Shown here one piece after another: positions 31,883 to 40,779 of a stretch of DNA of 42,800 nt. Where the stretch lies: positions 1-42,800 of the forward strand of contig JAEYSQ010000045.1 of the NCBI GenBank assembly GCA_023434465.1, given 5' to 3'. The notes beneath the pieces were generated by a model. The model saw only the letters and a list, made by a program, of their open reading frames with translations, did no database searches and was not told the origin of the DNA. The stretch's first letter is position 1, and every line of letters starts with the position of its first letter. Source of the stretch: Actinomycetes bacterium (GTDB lineage Bacteria; Actinomycetota; Thermoleophilia; Solirubrobacterales; 70-9). The position numbers were made by a program, and so were the translations under genes.

Positions 31883-33742
31883 ATGTGCGGAATCATCGGA
31901 TACGTCGGCGGCCGGCCCGCTGAAGAGATTCTCGTTGCCGGGCTCCAGAAGCTTGAGTACCGCGGTTACGACTCGGCCGGCGTGGCGATCCTCGTGCCGG
32001 ACGACGAAGTCAAGAACGTGCGGGCGGTCGGGAATCTTTCCGGCCTGCGAAGCGCGCTCGAGGAGACCGATCTCTCCGCCGCCGAAGAACCGGACCGCAA
32101 CGGCAACTTCACCGGCATCGCTCACACCCGCTGGGCGACCCACGGACGGGTGACCGAAGCCAACGCCCACCCGCATGCCGACGAATCCGGCAAGGTCCAG
32201 ATCGTCCTCAACGGCATCGTCGAGAACTACGTCAAGCTGAAGGAAGAGCTCGAGGATCGCGGTGTGAGATTCAGCTCGGAGACCGACGCCGAGGTGGTCG
32301 CTCACCTGATCGGCGAGTACTACACAGGTGATCTAACCGAAGCCGTCCGGAAAGCGTACGCCGACTTGCGCGGCCACTACTCGATCGTCGCCATGCACTC
32401 CGACGCTCCGGGCGTACTGGTCGGCGCCCGCAAGGAAACCCCGCTGATCGTCGGCGTCGGCGACGGCGAGAACTTCATCGCCTCGGCGATCCCCGCCTTC
32501 CTCAACGAGACCCGACTCGTGCTCACGATCGACAACGGCGAAATCGTCACGATCAATCCCGAGGGGGTGACGGTGACCGAGGCCGACGGGGCCCCGGTGG
32601 ATCGGGAACCGGAAGAAGTCCAGTGGGACGAGGAGACCGCCGAAAAGGCCGGTTACGACACCTTCATGATGAAGGAGATCCACGAGCAGCCGGAAGCGAT
32701 CGCCGAGACGATCCTCGACCGTCTCTCAGATGACGACAGCGTCGACCTTTCCGACATCGGCTTCGGTGACGACGTGCTCCGGAAGGCCTCGCGGATCGTG
32801 ATCGTCGCCTGCGGCACCAGCTATCACGCCGGTCTGGTCGGCCGTTACGCGATCGAACGCTGGGCCCGGGTGCCGGTCGAGATGGACATCGCCTCCGAGT
32901 ACCGCTACCGCGATCCGGTGATCGGTCAGAACGACCTGGTCATCGGCATCACCCAGTCCGGCGAAACGGCGGACACCCTGGCAGCGATGCGCCTGGCCCG
33001 CGACCGGGGCGCCAAGGTGCTGGCGATCACCAACATCATGGGCAGCCAGGCGACAAGGGATTCCGACGCGGTCCTCTTTACCCGGGCAGGCCTCGAGATT
33101 GGCGTCGCCGCGACCAAGACCTTCGTCGCTCAGGTTGCCGCCATGTACCTGGTCGCACTTCGGCTGGCCGAGATCCGCGGCACCCTCGGCTTCTCGGAGG
33201 TCAGCTATCTGATCAACGAACTGCGGGCGATCCCGGACAAGATGGAGGCGACGATCGACTCGGAGTCCGAGCGGATGCTGGAGATTGCCAAGCAGCATTA
33301 CGACCAGAACTTCTTCCTCTACCTGGGTCGTCACATCGGTCTCCCGGTCTGTCTCGAAGGCGCTCTGAAGCTGAAAGAGGTTTCTTACATCCCGACCGAT
33401 GCCTACGCGGCCGGCGAGATGAAGCACGGCCCGATCGCCCTGCTCGACGAATCGACCCCGGTGGTCTGCGTGGCGACCGACAGCCCGATTCTCGACAAGG
33501 TCCTGTCCAACATGGAAGAGGTCAAGGCCCGTGGCGCCGACGTAATCGCGGTCGCCACCGAGGGCGATGACCGCGTCTCGAAAGTCTTCGAGGAAACGAT
33601 CGAGGTCCCCCGGACCGACTGGGTGCTCCAGCCCCTCCTCGCGATCATTCCACTCCAGCTTTTCGCCTACCACGTGGCCCGGCTCAACGGCCTGAACGTG
33701 GACCAGCCGAGAAACCTCGCCAAGACCGTAACCGTCGAGTAG
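31883..33742 (+). CDS. glmS: Glutamine--fructose-6-phosphate aminotransferase (isomerising)
   Basis: The 619-residue enzyme makes glucosamine 6-phosphate from fructose 6-phosphate and glutamine, the first step of amino-sugar synthesis. Cys2 of MCGIIGYVG is the glutaminase nucleophile, and HTRWATHGRVTEANAHPH is the glutamine site. Two SIS sugar-phosphate domains follow (CGTSYHAGLVGRY and GITQSGETADTL, then YLGRHIGLPVCLEGALKLKE). It ends in LAKTVTVE, the conserved C-terminal tail. No glmS ribozyme is visible in the 25 bases separating it from glmM. Confidence 0.97.
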   Translation: MCGIIGYVGGRPAEEILVAGLQKLEYRGYDSAGVAILVPDDEVKNVRAVGNLSGLRSALEETDLSAAEEPDRNGNFTGIAHTRWATHGRVTEANAHPHADESGKVQIVLNGIVENYVKLKEELEDRGVRFSSETDAEVVAHLIGEYYTGDLTEAVRKAYADLRGHYSIVAMHSDAPGVLVGARKETPLIVGVGDGENFIASAIPAFLNETRLVLTIDNGEIVTINPEGVTVTEADGAPVDREPEEVQWDEETAEKAGYDTFMMKEIHEQPEAIAETILDRLSDDDSVDLSDIGFGDDVLRKASRIVIVACGTSYHAGLVGRYAIERWARVPVEMDIASEYRYRDPVIGQNDLVIGITQSGETADTLAAMRLARDRGAKVLAITNIMGSQATRDSDAVLFTRAGLEIGVAATKTFVAQVAAMYLVALRLAEIRGTLGFSEVSYLINELRAIPDKMEATIDSESERMLEIAKQHYDQNFFLYLGRHIGLPVCLEGALKLKEVSYIPTDAYAAGEMKHGPIALLDESTPVVCVATDSPILDKVLSNMEEVKARGADVIAVATEGDDRVSKVFEETIEVPRTDWVLQPLLAIIPLQLFAYHVARLNGLNVDQPRNLAKTVTVE

Positions 33743-33821
33743 CGCCCACCTGATCCTCGAATTTCCCCTTTGCGCCACATACCGGCACAAATGGGATCTC
33801 GTGAAAAAGGACGGGAGGAGG

Positions 33822-33841
33822 TTTCGCAAGAATTTCGCAAG
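33822..33841 (+). repeat. Two direct copies of TTTCGCAAG ahead of the DUF3352 gene
   Basis: TTTCGCAAG occurs at 33822-33830 and 33833-33841, an 11-base period close to one DNA turn. The pair is immediately upstream of the candidate -10 box TAGGAT. It may be a regulator site, but the evidence is only the repeat and its position. Confidence 0.4.
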
Positions 33842-33863
33842 GAGCGGCGCTAGGATCCTCGCC

Positions 33864-35468
33864 ATGCCCAGTTCATTCTTGAAGTACTCAGTCCCGTCCA
33901 TCCTTGCCGTTGGCCTTTCGGCCTTTGCGATCAGTGCCTGTGGAGGTGGCTCCGATGATTCCGGCGCCGACGCACTAGCCAAGTTCGCGCCAGCCGACAC
34001 CCCGGTCTTCGTCGAAGGAGCCGTCCAGCCCGATAGCGACGTCGCCGCCAATGTCGACTCGATCACCGAGCAGCTCGCCGGCATCAACCTTGGCGACATG
34101 ATCAAGGACCAGATCAACAACGGCGCCGACGGAGAAGTCGACTTCGACGCCGACGTCCAGCCCTGGCTCGGCGAGAACGCCGCCGCCTTCGTCCAGTTCG
34201 ACCCGGCCTCGCTGGCTCCGGAAGCGACCAGTCAGGACTTCAACGACCTCGGCGCTGACGATGCAGCTGACGAAGAGAAGTTCGGGGTCGTCATAGAGAC
34301 GACCGACGCCGACGCTGCCCAGTCCTTCATCGACAAGCAGTCCGAAAGCGAAGGTGGCTCGACCGACGGTGAGTACGAAGGTTTCTCCTACAAGGTAGAA
34401 GAGGGTGGTGGCGAGACGATCGGCATCGTCGATGACAATCTGGTCGCTGCTTCGTCCGAGGATCAGTTCAAGGCCGCGGTTGACGCTTCCAAGGGTGACA
34501 ATCTGGCCGACACCGACGCCTTCAAGGATCTGTCCGATCACACCGCCGATGGCGCCCTGGTTTCCGTCTACACCTCCAACGACCCGTATCTCGACTCTCT
34601 GAAGCAAGAGGGCTTCGACCTCGGGGGCCTTTACTCGGCGCTCGGCATGGACCTCGACGGTTCCGGCACGGTCGCCAGCCTGGTTCCGGAAGCGAACGAG
34701 ATCTCGATCAAGGGTTACTCGAGCGCCGGCTCGGACCTGACCAGCGGCGATCCCTCGGCTTTGATCGAAACCTTCCCGGCCAACTCGATCTTCGCCACCG
34801 GCACTGGTGACGTCGGCCCGAACGCGACAAAGATCATGGACGCCCTCAACGAGGAGGGCATCCCGGGGCTGCTGAAGCCCGGCCAGGTCGACAAGTTCGT
34901 CAAGGAGGCCTCCGGCCAGATCGACGTCAAGGGAATCGTCGAATCGCTTCAGACGGTCGCCTTCTTCGTGAACGGGACCAACCAGAGCAATCTCGGCGGC
35001 GCCCTGGTCGCGACCAGCTCGAACATCGAGCCGATCGAAAGCTCGCTGCGCGGCATCTCGTCGCTGATCGGGCTTGCCGGTGACGCCAGCGTCCGGCCTC
35101 TGCCCGGCGGAGTCGCCGGCTTCCGGGTCTTCACCGACGAGCTGCCGGGACGACCGGTCGTGATCGGCGTCCAGGACGATCGCATGGTGATCGGCGTCGG
35201 CATGAAGGCCTCGCTGAACGCGTTGACCGGTAGCGGCCAGACCCTGGCCGACTCGGATGCCTACAAGGCGGCCGACGCCTCGACCGAAGAGGCCGGTCTC
35301 GACATGTTTGCCGATCCGGCGAACATCGCGAAACTGATCGTCTCCGAAGGTGCCGGCCAGCCGGAAGCCAAAGAGATCGCCAACGTCGTCAGGAAGTTCC
35401 AGTACATGGCGGCCGGTTCGAGCGACAGCGAGGGCTCGTTCGAGTTCAACCTCGGCCTCCAGGAGTAA
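33864..35468 (+). CDS. DUF3352-type lipoprotein
   Basis: The 534-residue exported protein starts at the ATG at 33864; an in-frame GTG at 33801 would misplace the signal. TAGGAT at 33851-33856 could be a -10 box giving a nearly leaderless message. The signal ends in the lipobox AISAC (Cys26). The mature part resembles DUF3352, with ALAKFAPADTPVFVEGAVQPD at the start and paired domains in which an ILV-rich strand precedes a phrase such as VIGVQDDRMVIGVGMKASL. It is Asp-rich and acidic. Role unknown, probably anchored outside the membrane. Two 9-bp direct repeats lie upstream. Confidence 0.8.
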   Translation: MPSSFLKYSVPSILAVGLSAFAISACGGGSDDSGADALAKFAPADTPVFVEGAVQPDSDVAANVDSITEQLAGINLGDMIKDQINNGADGEVDFDADVQPWLGENAAAFVQFDPASLAPEATSQDFNDLGADDAADEEKFGVVIETTDADAAQSFIDKQSESEGGSTDGEYEGFSYKVEEGGGETIGIVDDNLVAASSEDQFKAAVDASKGDNLADTDAFKDLSDHTADGALVSVYTSNDPYLDSLKQEGFDLGGLYSALGMDLDGSGTVASLVPEANEISIKGYSSAGSDLTSGDPSALIETFPANSIFATGTGDVGPNATKIMDALNEEGIPGLLKPGQVDKFVKEASGQIDVKGIVESLQTVAFFVNGTNQSNLGGALVATSSNIEPIESSLRGISSLIGLAGDASVRPLPGGVAGFRVFTDELPGRPVVIGVQDDRMVIGVGMKASLNALTGSGQTLADSDAYKAADASTEEAGLDMFADPANIAKLIVSEGAGQPEAKEIANVVRKFQYMAAGSSDSEGSFEFNLGLQE

Positions 35469-35489
35469 CGGAAAGCCGGGGAAGACGGC

Positions 35490-35888
35490 ATGACGGCCGG
35501 GGTCGGGATGGATCTGATCTAAGTGGCCCGCATCGAGCGGGCCCGCGATCGTCATCCCCGACTGGCCGACCGTCTCTTCACCGAATCAGAACAGCAGTAC
35601 GCGGCCTCGAAGGGCCGGCCGGGCCGCCATCTGGCGGCCCGTTTCGCTGCAAAGGAGGCGGTCGTGAAGGCACTCCGGCTGCCACCCGGCACTACCCTCA
35701 GGGAAATCGAGATCATGGCCGGCGACGATGAGAACCCGGCGCCTGCGGTTCGGCTTTGGGGAAAGGTCGAAAGCGACGCCCGCTCCCGCGGGCTCACGGT
35801 CCAGGTCAGCCTGACCCATGCCCGGGAAATGGCCGGGGCGGTCGCGATCGCCGACCCGGCTGCCGGCCCCCCTGAAGTGGAGGGTTGA
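35490..35888 (+). CDS. acpS: Holo-[acyl-carrier-protein] synthase, interrupted by an in-frame TAA
   Basis: The enzyme attaches 4'-phosphopantetheine to ACP. From the ATG at 35490 the frame reads MTAGVGMDLI, then TAA (35520-35522), then VARIERA onward to a normal end. AcpS proteins begin GxDLxExxRIER, so the stop occupies the place of the conserved Glu. Downstream motifs are intact (FTESEQQYA, HLAARFAAKEAVVKAL with catalytic Glu and Lys, QVSLTHAREMAGAVAI). A GTG at 35523 right after the stop could restart translation, but would omit the magnesium-binding Asp. Either the gene is a recent nonsense mutant, or the base is wrong, or the product is made by readthrough. nnrD starts directly after its stop. 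Confidence 0.8.
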
Positions 35889-37424
35889 GTGGAGGACTGG
35901 CTCGATCCGGTCCACGACGCGGCTGGCATGGCGGCGACGGACCGCTGGGCAATCGAGCAAGCCGGGGTGCCTTCCCTGGAGCTGATGGAAGCCGCCGGCC
36001 GTGGGCTGGCCCGGGTGACCGCCGGTCTCGCAACCGAGGCAGAGATCGGGAACGGTCTGGTCACGGTGGTCTGCGGCAAGGGCAACAATGGCGGCGACGG
36101 CCTGGTCGCGGCCCGTTACCTGGCCGAGTCCGGTTTTCAGGTCGCGGTGATCATGCTCGGCGACCGGGACGAGCTGAGCCCCGATTCGCAAGCCAACTTG
36201 GACCGGCTCCCCGAGGGGCTGGCCGGCGTAATCGACGGCTCTCTTTCTGCTTCGTCGCTTCGCGGGGTCGTGATCGACGCGATGCTCGGAACCGGATTCG
36301 AAGGTGAGCCGCGCGAACCGGTCGCGTCCGCAATCGCCGCAATCAACGATTCCGGGCTGCCGGTGGTGGCCTGCGACGTGCCCTCTGGCGTCAACGCCTC
36401 GACCGGTGAAGCGGCCGGAACGGCGGTCCGCGCCGATCGCACGGCGACCTTTCACGCCCGCAAGCTCGGTCATCTGATCGCCCCCGGCAAGCATCTCTGC
36501 GGTCCGGTCGAGGTGATTCCGATCGGCATCCCTCCGGGTGCGCCTGCTCCACGGGCGGGCGGCGCGATCAGGGCCGGGGTTCTCGCTCTGCTGCCGCGGC
36601 GAGGCGCCGATTCGAACAAGTTCAGCTCGGGCCGGGTCTCGATCGTCGGCGGCTCGCGAGGGCTGACCGGCGCGGTTTGCCTGGCCGCAGAGGCCTCGAT
36701 CAGGTCCGGCGCCGGTTACGCGACGGCCGCGGTTCCCGATGGGCTGGAAGCGATCTTCGAAGCGAAGCTGACCGAGGTGATGACGAAAGGATTCGGGGAA
36801 GGGGCCGAGCGGCTCGAACAGGAGCAGGCCGGAGAGATCCTCGACCATCTCGAAGGAGCAGCCGCGGTTATCGTCGGTTCCGGGGCCGGCCGGGAAGCCA
36901 CCACCGCGGCTTTGACGGCGACGATCGTTGCCGACTGCAAGGCTCCACTGGTGCTCGACGCGGACGGTCTCTCCACCTTCGGGTCAGATCTGGCCCCGCT
37001 TGCCGGTCGAACGGCTGCGACCGTCCTGACCCCGCACGTCGGCGAAGCAGCCCGGCTGCTGAGCACGGATTCCACAGCCGTCTCGACTCACCGGCTCGAG
37101 ACCGCCCGGGAGCTGGCCGGACGATCGCAGGCCGTTGTGGTCCTCAAAGGGGATGACACGATCGTCACCGACGGCGAGCGGGTCGCGGTCAACACACTGC
37201 CCGCGCCGGCTCTCGCCACCGCCGGAACCGGTGACGTTCTGGCCGGCATCGTTGGCGGTTTCCTGGCCCGGGGGCTCGGCGCCTTCGAAGCCGCCGCGGC
37301 CGCTGTTTTCGCCCATGCCGCCGCGGGTGAGATTGCCGCGCTCGAGGCCGGTAACCGGGATGGCGTGATCGCGACCGATGTGCTCCGGGCAATCCCGCGA
37401 GCGATGATTCCACCGACCGCCTAG
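35889..37424 (+). CDS. nnrD: Bifunctional NAD(P)H-hydrate epimerase / ADP-dependent dehydratase
   Basis: The 511-residue repair enzyme restores damaged NAD(P)H hydrates. The N-terminal YjeF epimerase domain (about 1-215) has GKGNNGGDG at 63-71 and the DAMLGTGFEGEPREPV block. The C-terminal ribokinase-like dehydratase domain (about 225-511) has GGSRGLTGAVCLAAEA, VLDADGLSTF, LTPHVGEAARLL and the catalytic AGTGDVLAG (GTGD at 446-449). The start is a GTG abutting the acpS stop. The acpS-nnrD neighbourhood is common in actinobacteria. Confidence 0.95.
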   Translation: MEDWLDPVHDAAGMAATDRWAIEQAGVPSLELMEAAGRGLARVTAGLATEAEIGNGLVTVVCGKGNNGGDGLVAARYLAESGFQVAVIMLGDRDELSPDSQANLDRLPEGLAGVIDGSLSASSLRGVVIDAMLGTGFEGEPREPVASAIAAINDSGLPVVACDVPSGVNASTGEAAGTAVRADRTATFHARKLGHLIAPGKHLCGPVEVIPIGIPPGAPAPRAGGAIRAGVLALLPRRGADSNKFSSGRVSIVGGSRGLTGAVCLAAEASIRSGAGYATAAVPDGLEAIFEAKLTEVMTKGFGEGAERLEQEQAGEILDHLEGAAAVIVGSGAGREATTAALTATIVADCKAPLVLDADGLSTFGSDLAPLAGRTAATVLTPHVGEAARLLSTDSTAVSTHRLETARELAGRSQAVVVLKGDDTIVTDGERVAVNTLPAPALATAGTGDVLAGIVGGFLARGLGAFEAAAAAVFAHAAAGEIAALEAGNRDGVIATDVLRAIPRAMIPPTA

Positions 37425-37468
37425 CCGGCGAGGGCGGTGACCGCGGGTAATGGAATAATCTGCCCTCG

Positions 37469-37930
37469 ATGCCGACCGTTGCCGAAATCATGGACCGAGA
37501 GCCCGTTTCCGTTTCCCCGGACGCTTCGATCCAGGACGTGATCGACCTCCTCCAGACCAACGACCTGCCCGGTGTGCCGGTCGTGGACGAGACGAAGAAG
37601 GTGCTCGGGATCATCACCGACTCGGACCTCGTCATCTCGAACGAGGATTCGGACTTTCACCTGCCGCATTACGTGAACATCATGGGCGGCATCGTCTTTC
37701 TCGAATCGACCAAGCACTGGGAAGAGCGGGCCCGGAAGGCATTCGCGGCCACCGCCGCCGACATGATGACCGCCGATCCGGTCACCGTAAGTCCCGAAGA
37801 GCCGGCCGAACACGCCGGCCGCTTGATCTCCGAGAGGAAGCACAATCGCCTGCCGGTAGTCGATGACGAGGGCCGACTGGTCGGCGTGGTCACCCGGGTT
37901 GACGTTCTGGCCGCCCTCACCGGGGCCTGA
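37469..37930 (+). CDS. CBS-domain pair protein
   Basis: The 153-residue protein is made of two CBS motifs, about residues 7-62 (VAEIMDREPVSVSPDASI through VLGIITDSDLV) and 93-152 (AADMMTADPVTVSPEE through LVGVVTRVDVLAAL). CBS pairs bind adenine nucleotides and sense energy or signal state. No other domain is attached, so its partner is unknown. Its TGA overlaps the ATG of alr by one base, hinting at a link to alanine racemase expression. Confidence 0.92.
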   Translation: MPTVAEIMDREPVSVSPDASIQDVIDLLQTNDLPGVPVVDETKKVLGIITDSDLVISNEDSDFHLPHYVNIMGGIVFLESTKHWEERARKAFAATAADMMTADPVTVSPEEPAEHAGRLISERKHNRLPVVDDEGRLVGVVTRVDVLAALTGA

Positions 37931-39048
37931 TGTACGAGCGGGCGGAAGCCCGGATCGATCTCGGTGCGCTGCGGCACAACTGCCGCGAGCTGAAATCCCG
38001 CCTGGGCGAAGGGATCGAGCTCTGCCCGGTTCTCAAAGCCGACGCCTACGGTCACGGATCGCTCCACTGCGTGGCCGCGGTGGCCGAATCTGGGGCGGAC
38101 CGGATCGCTTTCGCGACCGCCAGCGAAGCGGTGCTGGCCCGGTCGGTCACCCCGGACATCCCGTTGCTGGTGCTCGGTGCCCTGGCCCCGGCCGAGATCG
38201 AGATGGCGATATCCGCCCGGGCCGATGTCGCCGCCTGGGAGCCCGGCTTCATCGCCAGCCTGGCCGACCAGGCGGCGGCGGCCGGCCTCGTGGTCGGGGT
38301 CCACGTCAAGTACGACACCGGCATGGGCCGGCTCGGCACCACCGACCCGGAGCTCGTCCTCGACCTCGCTCGCACTGCTGACGCCCATCCCAACCTGCGG
38401 CTGGTCGCGATCTGGACCCATTTCGCCACCGCCGACGAGGCGGATCCGGCCTTCCGGAACCTCCAGCGCGACCGGCTAGCCGAGCTCGGGGAGCGAGTCC
38501 GGCGGGAGTTTCCCGAGGTCAAGCTCCACGCCGCAAACAGCGCCGCGATGATCGCCGATCCCGCCTGTCACTTTGATCTGGTGCGGCCCGGTGTGGCGGT
38601 CTACGGCATGGATCCGTTTGGCAATGACCCCGCCGACCACAACCTGAAGCCGGTCCTCTCGCTTCATTCCTGGGTTGCCTCGGTCAAGGACTTCGAACCG
38701 GGAAACAGTGCCGGCTACGGCCGGACCTGGCAGGCGGAGCGCCAGACCCGCGTGGCGGCGATTCCGATCGGATACGGCGACGGACTCCGACGGGGACTTT
38801 CGAACCGTGGCGAGGTGCTGATCGGCGGTGCGCGCTACCGGATCTCGGGCACCATCTCGATGGACAACATCACGGTGGACGTCGGTCCCGGTTCCGGAGT
38901 CCGGGTCGGTGACGAAGTGACCCTGATCGGCAGCCAGGGAGAGGAAACGATCCTTGCCGAGCGCGTCGCCGAGCCGCTCGACACGATCAATTACGAAGTG
39001 ACCTGCGGCATCTCGCCCCGGGTTCCCCGCGTGAGCCGGGAAAGCTGA
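37930..39048 (+). CDS. alr: Alanine racemase
   Basis: The 372-residue PLP enzyme makes D-alanine for peptidoglycan. Lys36 in VLKADAYGHG is the PLP lysine and catalytic base for one face. Tyr263 in NSAGYGRTW is the opposite catalytic base. Other family blocks are HVKYDTGMGRLG, HAANSAAM with VRPGVAVYG and GTISMDNITVDVG. The length is normal. It overlaps the CBS gene and is followed by the CCA-type enzyme after four bases. Confidence 0.96.
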   Translation: MYERAEARIDLGALRHNCRELKSRLGEGIELCPVLKADAYGHGSLHCVAAVAESGADRIAFATASEAVLARSVTPDIPLLVLGALAPAEIEMAISARADVAAWEPGFIASLADQAAAAGLVVGVHVKYDTGMGRLGTTDPELVLDLARTADAHPNLRLVAIWTHFATADEADPAFRNLQRDRLAELGERVRREFPEVKLHAANSAAMIADPACHFDLVRPGVAVYGMDPFGNDPADHNLKPVLSLHSWVASVKDFEPGNSAGYGRTWQAERQTRVAAIPIGYGDGLRRGLSNRGEVLIGGARYRISGTISMDNITVDVGPGSGVRVGDEVTLIGSQGEETILAERVAEPLDTINYEVTCGISPRVPRVSRES

Positions 39049-39052
39049 ACCG

Positions 39053-40498
39053 GTGCGGGAGGTGCTGAGCCTGGACGATCTCGGTCCGGCGGTGCTGTCC
39101 GCACCCCGGGTGCGGGAGATTCGCGACGCGCTGGCGGGGACTCCGGCCTGGCTGGTCGGAGGTGCGGTGCGTGATGTCGCCCTGGGCCGTCCGGTCAACG
39201 ATCTCGATCTCGCGGTACCCGGATCTCCCGAAGGCCCCGCCCGGTCGATAGCCAGGGCGCTGGGCGGGGTCGCCTTCGAACTTTCCGAGGAATTCCCCGC
39301 CTGGCGGGCCAAGGACCGTGAGGATGCCTGGCAGGTCGACGTCGCCGAATTGCGGGCGGAAACGATCGAAGGTGACCTGGCCCGGCGTGATTTCACCGTC
39401 GGCGCGGTAGCGGTAAGCCTTGATTCCGGTGAGGCGCTGGATCCGCTCGGTGGCCTGGTCGACCTCAGATCCGGGACGATCCGGGCCTGCGGGCCGACCT
39501 CGTTCAGCGACGATCCGCTGCGTTTGATGCGAGCGGCCCGTCTGGTCGCGCAGTTCGGCTGGGAGATCGAACCGGAAACCCTCGAGCTGGGTCGCGCCGT
39601 CTCGGCCCGGGCGGCTGATCCGGCGGGCGAGAGGACGCTCGCCGAGCTGCTGCTGATGATCGGGGCGCGCGATCCGCTCGAAGGGCTGACCGTTATGGAC
39701 TGGCTGGGACTCTTCGACAGCTTGCTGCCGGAGATCGGCCGCCTCCACGGGGTGGTGCAGGGCCCGAACCACCACCTCGACGTATTCGGCCACACAATCG
39801 AGGTGGTCGAGGGAGTCCTGCGGATCGAATCGGACCTCGAGCGATTCACGGGGGAGCGGGCCGCGGAGGTCTCCGAGTTTCTTTCCCGTCCTCTGGCAGA
39901 CGGGGTCAACCGCGCGGCCGCGCTCCGGCTGGGAGCACTCTTTCATGATTGCGCCAAACCGCAGACACGGAGTGAGGAGGGCGGCTTCGTTTCCTTTCGG
40001 GGCCACGATCAGGTTGGTGCCGACCAGATCACTTCCCGCTTCCGGAAGTTGAAGGCAAGCAGGAAGCTGATCAGTTACCTCGCCGATCTCGCCCGTCATC
40101 ACCTCATCCTCGGCTTCATGGTCACGGCGATGCCGCTCGACAGGCGACAGATCTTTGCCTATCTCGATCGCACCGATCCGGTTTCAATCGATGTGACATT
40201 GCTCACGGTCGCGGATCGCCTTGCCGCCCGCGGCAAGGCGGAAATTGCCGGTCCGGGCATGGTCTCGGGTCACCTGGAACTGGCCTCCGAGATGGTCGGG
40301 CACGGACTCGATTGGGACCGCAGCGGCCCCCCAGAGCAGTTCTTGCCGGGCAACGAACTGGCGGCGAAGCTGGGAATCGAACCGGGGCCGGAACTGGGCA
40401 AGGTGATCAAAGAGCTGGCCGCAGCCCGGTATGCCGGCGAGATCAATGATGCAAACGAAGCTGTAGAGCACGCCCGGGGCTTCCTGAAAGCCGCTTGA
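39053..40498 (+). CDS. CCA tRNA nucleotidyltransferase / poly(A) polymerase family protein with HD domain
   Basis: The 481-residue class-II nucleotidyltransferase starts at a GTG. It has the G-G-x-V-R-D motif WLVGGAVRDVALG (about 33-45), catalytic acids Asp50 and Asp52 in NDLDLAV, the second acid region DLARRDFTVGAVAV and the base-selecting helix DDPLRLMRAARLVAQFG. A C-terminal HD domain has His298-Asp299 in LFHDCAKP, giving metal-dependent phosphohydrolase potential. CCA addition and poly(A) polymerase cannot be separated with confidence from sequence; CCA addition is likelier in actinobacteria. Confidence 0.88.
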   Translation: MREVLSLDDLGPAVLSAPRVREIRDALAGTPAWLVGGAVRDVALGRPVNDLDLAVPGSPEGPARSIARALGGVAFELSEEFPAWRAKDREDAWQVDVAELRAETIEGDLARRDFTVGAVAVSLDSGEALDPLGGLVDLRSGTIRACGPTSFSDDPLRLMRAARLVAQFGWEIEPETLELGRAVSARAADPAGERTLAELLLMIGARDPLEGLTVMDWLGLFDSLLPEIGRLHGVVQGPNHHLDVFGHTIEVVEGVLRIESDLERFTGERAAEVSEFLSRPLADGVNRAAALRLGALFHDCAKPQTRSEEGGFVSFRGHDQVGADQITSRFRKLKASRKLISYLADLARHHLILGFMVTAMPLDRRQIFAYLDRTDPVSIDVTLLTVADRLAARGKAEIAGPGMVSGHLELASEMVGHGLDWDRSGPPEQFLPGNELAAKLGIEPGPELGKVIKELAAARYAGEINDANEAVEHARGFLKAA

Positions 40499-40517
40499 GT
40501 AGTAGCCTCAGAGGCGA

Positions 40518-40736
40518 ATGGCTAAAGAAGAAAAGATCGAGATGGAGGGTGAAATCACCGAAGCCCTCCCGAATACGATGTTCCGGGTCAAACTTGACAA
40601 CGACCATGAGGTCCTTGGTCACATCTCCGGCAAGATGCGCCGCCACTACATCCGCATCCTGCCCGGGGACAGGGTCAAGATCGAGCTCTCACCCTACGAC
40701 CTGACCCGCGGCCGCATCACCTACCGCTACAAGTAA
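40518..40736 (+). CDS. infA: Translation initiation factor IF-1
   Basis: The 72-residue single OB-fold protein binds the 30S A site during initiation. The sequence is canonical: KIEMEGEITEALPNTMFRVK, then LGHISGKMRRHYIRILPGD and YDLTRGRITYRYK. It is normally beside rpmJ/rpsM, but here it is separate, after the CCA-type gene and before two secreted-protein genes. The stop is TAA. Confidence 0.98.
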   Translation: MAKEEKIEMEGEITEALPNTMFRVKLDNDHEVLGHISGKMRRHYIRILPGDRVKIELSPYDLTRGRITYRYK

Positions 40737-40748
40737 CCGTCATCGAGA

Positions 40749-40770
40749 CCGGAGCCCGACCGGGCCCCGG
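40749..40770 (+). terminator. Weak hairpin after infA
   Basis: CCGG-CCCG and CGGG-CCGG can pair around a two-base centre at 40749-40770, 12 bases after the infA stop, with no T-run. It is a weak candidate, partly overlapping the ribosome site GGAG used by the next gene. Confidence 0.3.
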
Positions 40771-40779
40771 AGCGCAACA

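Noticed and set aside
26265..35522. TAA reassigned to an amino acid
   Set aside because: rdgB, the gene at 15733, rpsI, the DUF3352 gene and infA all end in TAA at natural C-termini, so TAA works as a stop in this genome.
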